A DNA stretch of 64,000 bases, taken from positions 1,616,001 to 1,680,000 of the forward strand of contig JACVTC010000011.1 of the NCBI GenBank assembly GCA_016946835.1. The letters are read 5' to 3'. The stretch's first letter is position 1. Every line of letters starts with the position of its first letter. The position numbers and the translations under genes were made by a program. This stretch comes from Neocallimastix lanati (nom. inval.). Lineage: Eukaryota > Neocallimastigomycota > Neocallimastigomycetes > Neocallimastigales > Neocallimastigaceae. Of this stretch, positions 10,601 to 19,548 are shown piece by piece. The notes under the pieces were generated by a model that did no database searches, was not told the DNA's origin, and saw only the letters and a list, made by a program, of their open reading frames with translations.

Positions 10601-11511
10601 TTAAATTCATAATTATTAATTTTTACTGGTAATTGAACAATAATTCCTTCCGAGTATTCTTCATCTTGTGTTGCTAGTTGGATTCTTCCACGACTTTTTC
10701 CAACTGTTTCATATTCACCAGGTAATTTATCAAAATACTGCTTAGTAACGATGCTTAGGTTACTACAAGAATCAATTAAAAGTTTTCCTAGTACTCCGTC
10801 AACACTTGCATCAACCATTGCTAAGTCTTCTTCGGCTACTTCATTACTTTTACTTATGTAGCTATGATCATAGTTATTTACTAATAAAGTTCGTGCTATT
10901 ACATTGTCTACAGTCCCAATTATTTTAGACTTTTCTAACTTTAAACCTTGAGTTAATTGTGAACGAATTTTCGGACATGCATTCAAGAGTTGACCTATCG
11001 TAATACTGGATTTAAGATTATTTAAATCATCCATAATATTGTAAGGTTCTTTATTATTCATCATTTTAATATTCCTTTTTACTAACTGAGTATTTCCATT
11101 ATTAGTTTCTTTAGTTTTTGTTGAAATTAATTTTTCCAAAGTATTAGTTTTATTTTGTTGATTATCTTTATTCATTTCTAGATCTTCTATTTCATTATCG
11201 ATTACAAGTATATCTTCAGATTCAACTTTTTCCTTTCCTTTTGATGAATAATTGTTGTTTTCTTCTTTACTTTCTCTTACTCTTGTCATATTTCTTAATT
11301 CCTTTTCTTTTTGTTTTTCTTTGTTAATATTTGGTTGAGTTAAAATTGAAGGAAGTATTTGATTTTTATAAACTTTATTTGGTTTATTATGTAGCTCATT
11401 TTCTTTCTTCTTTCTTAAAGCAGGAGTTGCGAAAGGACGTGGATTATCTTTTAAACTTTTATGTACTTTCTTGGAATTATTTTCTTCTTTTTCGCTGTTA
11501 TTATCATTCAT
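7696..11511 (-). CDS. pol: Ty3/gypsy pol polyprotein (element 2), intact
   Basis: 1271 residues from the first ATG (11511). The -1 frame is open further upstream through the gag stop to the slip site, adding about 58 residues in the Gag-Pol product. Order: a conserved region of unknown role with ITIGQLLNACPKIRSQ; a retropepsin-like LIDSCSN (Asp247); RT with FIDDVLIYS (Asp598-Asp599); RNase H TDASYNG (Asp745) and YTDHKPL; integrase with HNIGH and CEKC zinc ligands, catalytic Asp997, Asp1056 and Glu1092 (DD35E); then a GPY/F-like LEPYYNGPFKILK. There is no chromodomain after it. All catalytic residues are present except that the protease reads D-S-C rather than D-[ST]-G. No stops or frameshifts. 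Confidence 0.95.
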   Translation of the reverse strand: MNDNNSEKEENNSKKVHKSLKDNPRPFATPALRKKKENELHNKPNKVYKNQILPSILTQPNINKEKQKEKELRNMTRVRESKEENNNYSSKGKEKVESEDILVIDNEIEDLEMNKDNQQNKTNTLEKLISTKTKETNNGNTQLVKRNIKMMNNKEPYNIMDDLNNLKSSITIGQLLNACPKIRSQLTQGLKLEKSKIIGTVDNVIARTLLVNNYDHSYISKSNEVAEEDLAMVDASVDGVLGKLLIDSCSNLSIVTKQYFDKLPGEYETVGKSRGRIQLATQDEEYSEGIIVQLPVKINNYEFNADFRIIEKEDSFYDMLINFKTQIDHCLFIHPTLNSLCKLLSESEYEEIAKINNQYYDEESIICTIRKVKETNNEKEIIKELTPMEFIESDEFLSTLNKDYKEQIIKILKEMIDIVATSTEELTPSKLSPHKIRLKANAKPVKLRSYRLTKLKSDILKEELTKLIKKGLIEPSCSEWSSPVVLILKHNGKWRLCIDYRKVNDMTEKDSYSVPYIDEIFDSLGGSKIFTTLDLFSGFHQILMDEESVEVTTFTTKFGNYQFKVMPFGLTGAPSTFQREMNKILFPFIGEFVYVFIDDVLIYSKSIEEHLIHIKQVLEVFKENKLKINIEKCHFLQTEVDVLGHKLTTKGLSPMESKITAIKKWEAPSSLHELRSFLGAVGYYRDFIPKYAQITSPLCKLLKKNTKYEWNKEQQESFELLKEKLINAPILKFPSFDKPFIIRTDASYNGIGGVLLQKEEETGKEHPIHFISRSLKKAEKNYGITDLEGTALFYCMTKFKSYIEGNPLPTTIYTDHKPLVGLFKNKEPLNARQTRWCLTASMLGINIKYESGKKNVLADALSRMKSKEERKILLTKITNGNNEELLSKVIKEFINEKFTVIDGEDYFIDNGNYRKLITDENERFKLILEAHNIGHEGYYKTYQRLKKNFYWNHMIKDIKRIVSNCEKCQLNRPQPYPEPTENHPTKVEGPFVHLGLDIIGPLPKTRNNNQYIIVTVDYFTKWVEAEPTENITSSDIIKFLINVFARHGVPQVITTDNGVQFTSDMTKIFLDLYDVYVKFVATYHPESNGLTENRNKEIGKLLRLLGRKNQDWDEVLPSALWALRTTKNTATGHSSFELVYGREDQQPYDIAIRTIENAGKSYDEILMEKFVRHYQWTREACENVKNANKYWATRREEQISMKKGKELKAGDLVLVRNFSRTKLEPYYNGPFKILKIQFNTATLIDQKTGKQLDRNVHFKNLVKFNSAYREA

Positions 11512-11638
11512 TTTTCTTTTTACAGCATTTATAATGATATCATCCTCACTAAAATCAGATTCTTCAGATTCTTTATTAAAGGAATTATTATCAATTGGAG
11601 TATTCTTAGTAAAAGTATTATTTTGTAAATTATTTAAT

Positions 11639-11691
11639 GAAGCTATTGTTTTGTCATTGGGAGTGCTTCTGCTCCCATTTAGAAGTTTAAA
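11639..11691 (-). promoter_or_regulatory. Putative -1 frameshift signal with pseudoknot (element 2)
   Basis: Minus-strand T TTA AAC (11691-11685) is in gag register four codons before the TAA. After an 8-nt spacer, GGGAG (11676-11672) pairs with CTCCC (11663-11659) around an 8-nt loop. Loop bases GAAGC (11669-11665) pair with GCTTC (11643-11639). The pol frame is exactly -1 and open across the site. Element 1 has the same slip site, spacer length and both stems. Confidence 0.78.
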
Positions 11692-12584
11692 GACTTTTTG
11701 GAATATATTTCTTTTTTATTTTTTTCCATAATCTTATTTAATTGAGGGCAATAGTATGAGTAATGACCTTCTTCCTTACAGAAGAAGCAAGTTTTAACAG
11801 ATAAATTTCTCATTTTCTGGGTTGATTCTTCTATAATATCTTGAGGTTTCAGTTTATTATTTGTTTGACTTGTTTGGAAAGTTTCGTTTCTTCTTTTAGG
11901 ATAAAGTCTTGAAGTAGTACTGTTTTGATTATTTTGATTATGCTGGGAATTATTAACATTATAGGTATTAATATTATTGTTCCTTACAGAAAGTCTATCT
12001 ACTTTCTCGGCAATTTTGAAAGCTTTCTCCATACTTATATCATCTTTAAGGGATAATTTCTTCCAGGCTTCATAATTATTTTGAATAGAATCAATATAAT
12101 CTAGTACACCAATGCGCTTTCTTCTCTTTTTATCAAGTTTAGTGTACAAAGTTCTATATCTTACATTAAAGTCTTTAATCTTTTCGTTTCTTTTAATTCG
12201 CATTGCACGAAGTTCTTTAAGAAGTAAATTTTGGTCTTCTTTAATACCGTAAAAATTTTCAAGACTTGAAATAATTTTTTCAAGAGAAGGAAATTTATCA
12301 TCATCAACATTTTCTTCTTCATCATCTTCTTCTTCATCTGATGAATCATCACTTTCATCATCACTATCTTCTCCCAAATCTTCAATAACGCGTTGTACTT
12401 CACCAGAGCTGGTAAGTAAACAAGCATTAAATATTGTTTCTGGATCTGTGATACCTTGTATCTTGATCCAAAGTTTCAATTCAGTAGCCCAGGACTTAAT
12501 ATCTAAATTGTCCTTGCTAAGTTTCACAATATCTCTCAATTCTTTTTTCAATTCTTTAAAGCTCAAAGTTGTTTCTTTGGACAT
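11679..12584 (-). CDS. gag: Ty3/gypsy Gag (element 2)
   Basis: 301 residues from the ATG at 12584 (the frame is open to 12614 without an earlier ATG). The capsid-like N-terminus reads LSFKELKKELRDIVKLSKDNLD then WATELKLWIKIQG. A strongly acidic stretch (about residues 87-112, Asp/Glu/Ser) follows, then conserved NFYGIKEDQNLLLKELRA and DFNVRYRTLYTKLDK. A CCHC zinc knuckle CFFCKEEGHYSYYC lies at about 266-279, near the C-terminus. It ends in TAA at 11679-11681, overlapping the open pol frame. The acidic insert replaces the Ser-rich insert of the element 1 Gag, so that loop evolves fast. Confidence 0.93.
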   Translation of the reverse strand: MSKETTLSFKELKKELRDIVKLSKDNLDIKSWATELKLWIKIQGITDPETIFNACLLTSSGEVQRVIEDLGEDSDDESDDSSDEEEDDEEENVDDDKFPSLEKIISSLENFYGIKEDQNLLLKELRAMRIKRNEKIKDFNVRYRTLYTKLDKKRRKRIGVLDYIDSIQNNYEAWKKLSLKDDISMEKAFKIAEKVDRLSVRNNNINTYNVNNSQHNQNNQNSTTSRLYPKRRNETFQTSQTNNKLKPQDIIEESTQKMRNLSVKTCFFCKEEGHYSYYCPQLNKIMEKNKKEIYSKKSLNF

Positions 12585-12589
12585 TTTGT

Positions 12590-13223
12590 CTAAATATGAG
12601 GTGATTAAATACAAATAAATTTGGGAAATCCAACTTTCAAAATGTAATTTAATAGGTAATTTAATATCGAATCAATTTTTAAAACAATATATTTTAGTAA
12701 CTTTTGAAAATAATAATTTTATTTGCTTTCTTTAGTAGATATAAGCTCGAAATCCTTATCGACAACTTAGTAGAAATTATAAAGCACGAGGTTCTTTTCG
12801 ACTACTTTATTAAGAATAATTTTAAGTTCGAAATCTTTATCGACAACTTAATAGAATAATTTTAAGTTCGAAATCTTTATCGACAACTTAATAGAATATT
12901 TTTCAAGCTCGAAATCTTTATCGACAACTTAATGGAATAATTTTAAGTTCGAAATCTTTATCGACAACTTAATGGAATAATTTTAAGTTCGAAATCTTTA
13001 TCGACCACTTGAATTTTGTAATTTAGTATATTTGTAGTAATAAATTTAGAAGCAAAGTTTTATTTGTTATTTTCACCTTTCAAAAATTTTTCTTTTTAAA
13101 CGATAAATATTGTATTGTTATAGCTAATAAAATTATTAATTAATTATAATTATTAAATACAAAAAAAAATAATCTTTATTGTCGTACAATCTGATAGTAC
13201 ACACTGTCTGACGTGCAGCTTAC
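12590..13223 (-). other. Possible leader intron in gypsy element 2
   Basis: The minus strand reads AG|GTAAGC at 13223 inside the conserved block and TATTTAG|ACAAAATG at 12590, five bases before the gag ATG. The related copy has AG|GTAAGC at 5684 and CTATAG near 5507 upstream of its gag ATG. This would remove the tandem repeats. Inference only. Confidence 0.3.
12740..13015 (-). repeat. Tandem ~40-bp repeats in the gypsy leader
   Basis: About six to seven copies of a ~40-bp unit with core TTCGAAATCTTTATCGACA followed by ACTT and an AT-rich spacer; the first two copies are diverged. Each unit is partly self-complementary: AAGTT-CGA can pair with TCG-AACTT with a small bulge. They lie between the conserved leader block and gag. 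Confidence 0.8.
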
Positions 13224-13343
13224 CTAATGGTGTCATGCCACGCGTGTGCCACGATTACTATATTCAATATAAAATATAGCAGTTCAGAGCCCACTAGCCC
13301 AATTACTATGTAGGATAAACTTAATCCGATAATCTATGTACGG
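13182..13343 (-). other. Conserved structured leader RNA block (gypsy element 2)
   Basis: Counterpart of 5643-5808. Terminal TCGTACA (13182-13188) pairs with TGTACGG (13337-13343) with one end wobble or mismatch. CTATATT (13258-13264) pairs with AATATAG (13273-13279) around the same 8-nt loop. The invariant stretch around CTGATAGTACACACTGTCTG and GACGTGCAGCTTACCT is the most conserved non-coding sequence in the window. Confidence 0.75.
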
Positions 13344-13589
13344 AATAAAAAAATTTTAAAAGTATTCAATAATATTTTTATTAACTAATAAAAATTAACT
13401 AAAAACACAATATTTTCAAAGTAAATTAAGATTCTATTACAGGAATTATATAACAAATAAAGTACCAGTAATAAAAAAAAATAAAAAAAATTTAAATGGC
13501 GAAGTTAGCCAAAGTCTGATACTTTATATAATAAAGTGCCTTATAACTAGCACAAAGAAAAGTAAAAAAAATTATATAAAAAAAACAAT

Positions 13590-13945
13590 CTTACGCCTTC
13601 GGTGACGTAAGCTCCTTATTCGCCAGTGCTTGGAAAGTACCCGCACCTTCGTGTGTTGAAACGTTGAAGGTTGAACTATTATTACCGGGTCGGTAACCAA
13701 ATACCTTCGTCTACTTTCCAATTAATCTCCAAATTAACTACTATTCAATAACCTACTATGAATAGAGTTAATTTGTTGCTATCTGAGAATACACTGTGTA
13801 TGAGCTCTATCCGCTCCTTGTTATAATTTTACAAAATTTGTTTTTTTTTGAATCTTAATTTTACTTATTTAAAAAAAATTTTTTTTATATATATATCAAA
13901 CAAGCGCCATAGGTTAATCAAAGGATTAACGACTTACTTGTTTAT
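13590..13945 (-). other. Multi-helix domain in the gypsy leader
   Basis: Perfect stems in plus coordinates: CTTACG/CGTAAG (13590-13595/13606-13611); TTGGAAAGTA/TACTTTCCAA (13630-13639/13712-13721) enclosing ACCTTC/GAAGGT (13645-13650/13666-13671) and TTACCG/CGGTAA (13682-13687/13691-13696); AAATTAAC/GTTAATTT (13731-13738/13767-13774) continuing into CTATTCA/TGAATAG (13741-13747/13759-13765); AAACAAG/CTTGTTT (13898-13904/13937-13943) enclosing TTAATC/GATTAA (13914-13919/13924-13929). It is absent from the shorter leader of the other copy. Confidence 0.6.
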
Positions 13946-14007
13946 CAATATAAAATAAAAAAAAATTAAAAAAAAAATCTATGTTATTTACTATTATTTC
14001 TATTTAA

Positions 14008-14026
14008 TTCCCCGATATCTCCACCA
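14008..14026 (-). promoter_or_regulatory. Primer binding site of gypsy element 2
   Basis: TGGTGGAGATATCGGGGAA on the minus strand, 6 nt inside the 5' LTR, would pair with the 3' end of a tRNA ending TATCTCC-A-CCA. That tRNA's acceptor should start GGAGATA; it is not encoded here and I could not name it. Confidence 0.75.
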
Positions 14027-14032
14027 TATAAA

Positions 14033-14373
14033 TGTTAAGGTTTTAGAGAATTAAATAAAAATAAAGTAAGGAAACACAAATTTTATTTATTTATTTATTA
14101 TTTTTATTTATAAATTTATTTGATTTTATTTGATTTTATTTTATTTTATTTGATTTTATTTTATTTTATTTGATGATATTTAAAAATTAGTAGCAAAATT
14201 TACAACTATTTATACTTTTTTTCAAGGCATAAAAGTTGTTCTTGCCACTAAATTACATTTTATTTATTTTTTTTTTTTTTAAAAACTATTAAATTTAAAT
14301 TGATTTTTATAATTAATTATATAAAATTTAATTATAACAATATAAATAAAATACATTTATAATATTAATAAAA

Positions 14374-14429
<56 letters not shown>

Positions 14430-14925
14430 TTATTTATTTAAAAATATCTAAAATATTACTAATAAGAATTTATTTAATTGGCTATAATTTTTATTACAAT
14501 CTGTTAAAATATTCAAATAAAAATAAAAATACTATTCTAATATAAAGGTTTTTAATAAAATAAAATATTTTTCAATATAAAATAAAACATTTCGATATAA
14601 AATTTTATAATAAAAAGTTAAAATATAATATATAAATTTTTAATTATCAATATATAAAAATATTATTAATATAAATTTTCATTATTAATATAAAAAAAAT
14701 AAGATTTATTATTAATATTGCTAATATAAGTTTTAAATATATAAAAATATTACTATTAATATAAGATTTAATATAAAAATATAAAGTTTAATATAATTTT
14801 TGATTTAATTTTTGATCTTTGGATTTAAAAATTTATTAAAGTACAAAAATAATAATGTACACATAATGTATTAGAAATAAATCGTAGATTTAATTAAGAA
14901 TGCATTATTTAGTACATTCTTATCA
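14033..14925 (-). repeat. 5' LTR of gypsy element 2
   Basis: 893 bp, TG...CA in the minus sense; identical by eye to 6785-7677, including the 52-T run (14376-14427). It should contain the element promoter; no clear TATA box could be singled out in such AT-rich DNA. Confidence 0.92.
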
Positions 14926-15434
14926 GAGTTAGTAAAATTGTTGTTGTAGTCTGGTGGTAATACACCATGACAATGAAGCCGAACTCCTTAGGTTCGACTC
15001 ACACCCTTTCCCAATCTAAATTGTTTTTAGTTAATTAATTAAATTATTGTAGAAAGTTCTAGAGTTTCTTTGGTTAATATTATATAACTAAATGAAATTA
15101 GAAAGTTCTATTTTAATAATTATTTTATCATTTTTCTATAAGATTCATTTTCTAGAAAGAAAACTTAATTTTTCGAACTTTCGTTAATCTTAACTTTTTC
15201 CGAAACTGTTTTTCCGAAAAAGTATAAATAAGCGTGAATTTCTCAACAAAAAATAATTTTTCTTCGTGCTTTTATTAACTAGTTAAAAGTAATTCGAAGT
15301 ATTACAATAACTAATTAATAATAAAAAAAAAATAAAAATAAATTTTATATTTTAATAAAAAATATTAATAAAACAAATTTTTTAAGAAAACGAATTACTT
15401 ATTAGTGTAGACCTATTGGGTGTAAACCGTTACA

Positions 15435-15889
15435 CTAAACAAAATTAAAATAAAAAACACAAAGAAAAGAATATTTGTTAATAAGAATTTTACTCATATT
15501 TAAATTTTTTTCAAAAGTTAAAGTTATTAAAAAATAAAAATAAAAGTTTCTGAAAAGTTCTTAAAAATCGAAAAATTTAGAAAAAATAGAAAACAATAGA
15601 ATTAAGAATTTAATAGAATAAATTTTAATTAATTAAACACAAGTATTATCAAGAAATTCTAGTAATTTCTTGAACTATAAAGAATCTTCTAGATATTTTT
15701 TAGAATAAAACTATAAAATAATAATAAATGTGAATCGAACCCTAAGTAGTTTGATTCATGGTATTAGTTACTAACAACTATACCAGAAATAATATTTTTT
15801 AAATTTAATTATTTGTTTTAAAACTTTATTGAAAAATAATACTAAATATTAAAATAATAAAATAATTGTAATTATTGATTCTGTTATAA
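15435..15889. other. AT-rich spacer with a minus-strand tRNA-like sequence
   Basis: No gene. At 15732-15785 the minus strand has A-box-like TGGTATAGTTG (15785-15775) and B-box GGTTCGATTC (15741-15732), so this is a third tRNA-headed repeat fragment in the opposite orientation. The rest is AT-rich. Confidence 0.45.
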
Positions 15890-16870
15890 TAAACCATTTA
15901 CTACAGTTTCAGAAAATGTAATATATTCTGTTTCTGCTGTTGATCATGCCAATTGATTGTTGTAGTCTTGACGTCCAAGCTATTGGTCCGGAGGATATGA
16001 AAAAGATATTTCCTGAGGTTGATATGATATTTGATAAATCTCCAAGCAAAATCGGAATCGGTATAACCAACTAATTTTCTTATACATTTTATATGAAATA
16101 TAATAAATTATAGTTTTATTTAAATATTTGAGAGTGTTATCTTCCTTGTTCCAATCTAATATTGTTGGATTTTAATTTTTCTTGATGTTTTTGCTGAACG
16201 AAGAAAGATATATCCAATCTTTCTGGTTTATATATGTGTATTAAATAGCCAACTGCGCTTTGGTATATAGTCTCATTAAATGGTATTTTGTTAATTAATT
16301 TTATATCATCGTCCGTGCATGAAGTAGAAGCTTTTTGATTTTCTTTGATATTAAATTTCTTTAAAACATATTAATTTTATTTTTCTTTGGGAATTATATA
16401 TCCTATTTTATATCTTTTATCAATTACACCTAAAAAGAGATTGATCTCTTTGCCTTTAGACATTTTAAATTCATTCTTTAATAATATTAATAATTTTAGA
16501 AATTTCTCCTTTAATATCTATAATTAATATATTATCTATATACAAGGCTATTATAAATATTACTATTACATCATTTTTATTGTCCCACTTAATGAATAAA
16601 CATGGTTTACTTCTTAATAGATATAGTCCTTTCTCAATTAAAAATTTGAGAACAGCCAGCTTCAACCCATATAGTGCTTTATTTAATTTGGAGTAACCTT
16701 TATTATATTCTTAATAGTCTTCCTTAATTTTCACTTTCTATTTAATTATATCCTTTTTACAACAAGTCATGATTTAAACTTTTCCAGATTATTATTACCT
16801 TCCTATTTTTTAGTGAGTATCCATATTGGATTTAATGGTTTAATTTCTTCTGAAGGTTTGGAGATGAATG
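15890..16870 (-). pseudogene. Decayed Ty1/copia pol remnant
   Basis: Minus-strand fragments in several frames. Near 15905-15960 they include STAETEYI, the copia RNase H motif, and near 16471-16665 an RT segment with GLYLLRSKPCLF and LYIDNILI, where the YVDD catalytic motif has become YIDN. Stops and frameshifts are frequent. It is not close to the copia element at 46.5 kb. Old and inactive. Confidence 0.7.
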
Positions 16871-16899
16871 TCATCGTATTATTTTCTTTTAGATTCTGG

Positions 16900-19030
16900 A
16901 GTTCTTCACTTTTTCAATAAACTAACAAAGCGATGAAGTGGATTTTTGAATATTTATCAATGAAATTTCTATAATATCCAATGGCATTGAGAAATAATCT
17001 TAGTTCATGTATTTCTTCTGGGCCCAGTTAGAGATAATTTTTACTTTACTTTTTAAAAGACTTAAACCTTGTGTATCTTGTGTAGAGAGTTTATGACCAA
17101 AAACATCAACTTCGTTTTGCCTAAAGTGACACAATGACACTCTTTAATATTATTTTCAATTTATGTACCTTAAATAAATAGCTAATACTTGTTTAATATG
17201 ATTCTTCATTAGATTTCATCATTAGAATTTTGCACACATTTTTCCAATAACGGAGAACAAAATTTTGTTTCATTTCCTTATGAAAAGTAGCGATTGATTG
17301 CGTTAATCTAAAGGGCAATAATTTGAACTAGTGGTTACGGAATTTTATATGCAAAACTAATGATTTTAGTACTTTCTTCATCCATCAAGATTTTGATATT
17401 TGATGGTATCCAGAGTATAAAGATCCATAGTTAAAAATTTTTTACTTCATTTAAGCTATCAAAAATTTAATCAATGCAGGAAAGAGAGTAAGAGTTTTTT
17501 TTTTCTGTTATGTCGTTAACTTTCCTAGAGACACTTGCACCATCTCCATTTTCCATTATGTTTCCGAACTAAAATTATTGGAGAAAACCATTTTGAGTAT
17601 GATGGTTCTATTAACATCTTATCAATTAGTTTAACAAATTCTTCTCTTTAATATATCAAATTTTTTAATTTACTTTCTAATTTGCCAAGTCAGTAGGATC
17701 TTTGCATAATAGGTTCAGCATTTGGTTTTAATTGAATTTTATGTAAGGAAAAATCTAATTGTGTTATTTCTTATGATGATGTAGCAACATTGTCAATGTT
17801 TTCTTCTAAATGTCGGATGATTTGATTTTTGTTAAGTGTCAGTTAAATTTCTAAAATGATCATATACATAATAAAAAATTGCTTATAAAAAATTTTCATT
17901 ATGAATAAGTTCATTTACGGATAATCCTTCAATATTCTTTAAATTATCAATATGATTCATCTGGTATGTCTTTAATGATGAATATTAACTTTTCTTAGTC
18001 TCACAAATGTTATTATTAGAAGCTATTTCTTTAATTAAATAGTTAGATGTAAACTATCATAAATTATTTAAGATAGGATGAATAAATAATTTAGAGTTAT
18101 GTTTTGTCTTTAAATGTATTAACATAATCACAGAATGGATCTTCTTTATCAACTATTCTAAAAATTACGATCGCATTTAATTCTTTGATTTTAACTCGAA
18201 TTCTAACTACATCACCAATAACAGCACCTTCAGAATAATCATCTCTCTTGGTAGCTTATTGAATTCTACCACAACCAAAGTTCATTTTTATTTTTAATGT
18301 TATTTCTTAATTTATTATTATTATTATTATTTTCTACCCTATAGTTATTTTTTGGCGAATTTGATGGGTTGAAAAAACAGTTATTAGTAGTATGTCCAGT
18401 TTTATTGCAATTGTCATAGTATTGGATGGAATTTTTTCTTCTTTATTGAATATTATATAAAAGTTTCCCATTTCGGACTCTGTTAATTTAATCTTTGTAT
18501 TGATATACTTCTTCCTTAATATCTACCTTTTTTTAATATTTTTACTTTTCTTGATTATGGTATTTAGTTTTGATATATCTTCTTTTAAATTCTTAAATGC
18601 CCTTTCAACATATTGAAATGTGAATGAATATGCAATTCCTACTTTATTTAATTCCTCTATAGTATATAAAACTTTTGTTTCTTTACTCAATTCTTGATAG
18701 ATTTGTCTTATTTTATAATTTTGTTTCATTATTATATTCTGTAAATAACGAATTAAGATTATTTAAATACAGCTTAAAGTCATTGTTTTCAATTTTTAAT
18801 TTCTTATATTTTTACATTGATTTCAAATAGAAAGGTGGGCCGGCTTCTGAATATTTTTCTTTTAATTCTTTTATCATTAAAGATACCTTTGTGCCACGAT
18901 TTAATAGACTCTTTGTATATTCTTCTAGGCTCTTCAATATTACAAATCCTAACGGTACTATCATACTTCTTTAAGTGCTTTTTATTGGTGTTTATATCTT
19001 TAATATTTTTTAATAAATAATCACCTAATT
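16900..19030 (-). pseudogene. Decayed Ty3/gypsy gag-pol remnant
   Basis: From right to left in element sense: gag-like coiled segments (about 19030-18430, including the 68-residue stretch at 18523-18729), a damaged zinc knuckle (YDNCNKTGHTTNNC near 18360-18420, first Cys changed to Tyr), then protease and RT segments to about 16900 that match the intact pols in order but with many frameshifts and stops. It is more diverged than elements 1 and 2. Its 3' part is replaced by the copia remnant. Confidence 0.7.
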
Positions 19031-19340
19031 CTTCAAAAATGATATTTATATTTTATTATGTGTTTAATTATTTATTTTATTGCTTATACATTAGAAAAGA
19101 CAAATTCATATAAGAATATGTCATTACATGTTATTTATAATCATTTTTCTAATAATAGTCAAGCATTATTAGTGATATTTAATGTTTCATTTCATAATAC
19201 TATCAAATAGAAATGTTTAACATTTAATAATGTAGTATAATGTACAATGTAATTTAACATGTAACTATGATATTTAAAGCAATAAAAAAAATTATTAATT
19301 AACTTATAATAATATAAAGAAATAACAATAATAATAATAC

Positions 19341-19548
<208 letters not shown>

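Larger units (their letters stand above)
6785..14925 (-). mobile_element. Complete Ty3/gypsy LTR retrotransposon (element 2)
   Basis: 8141 bp, minus sense. Two 893-bp LTRs (14033-14925 as 5', 6785-7677 as 3') start TGATAAG and end CCTTAACA, and look identical by eye, including a run of exactly 52 T. Target duplication GAGT flanks it (6781-6784, 14926-14929), extendable to GAGTT because the next base is shared. Order from the 5' LTR: 6-nt gap, primer site, ~1.4-kb structured leader, gag, -1 frameshift signal, pol. A G-run (GGGG) lies just before the 3' LTR as a weak polypurine tract. Identical LTRs and open gag and pol indicate a very recent, possibly active copy. Confidence 0.92.
6765..15434 (+). 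repeat. tRNA-headed LTR-like repeat copy B, split by gypsy element 2
   Basis: Two parts flank element 2: about 6765-6784 and 14926-15434. The junction sequence AGTTAGTAAAATT matches copy A at about 4712-4724, and the distance from the TGT start to this motif (15-17 bases) agrees in both copies. The right part carries A box TAGTCTGGTGG (14947-14957), B box GGTTCGACTC (14991-15000), AAAGTATAAATAAG (about 15220-15234) and an end in CCGTTACA (15434). The repeat was therefore present before element 2 inserted. Confidence 0.55.

Noticed and set aside
12740-13015. CRISPR-like array
   Set aside because: Repeats are contiguous, spacers are not unique, and the array sits in a eukaryotic retroelement leader.
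13590-13945. Hammerhead-type self-cleaving ribozyme (as in retrozymes)
   Set aside because: No CTGATGA and GAAA core was found on either strand of the leader.
14947-15000. tRNA gene
   Set aside because: A and B boxes are present, but the T stem and acceptor stem do not pair; treated as tRNA-derived repeat.
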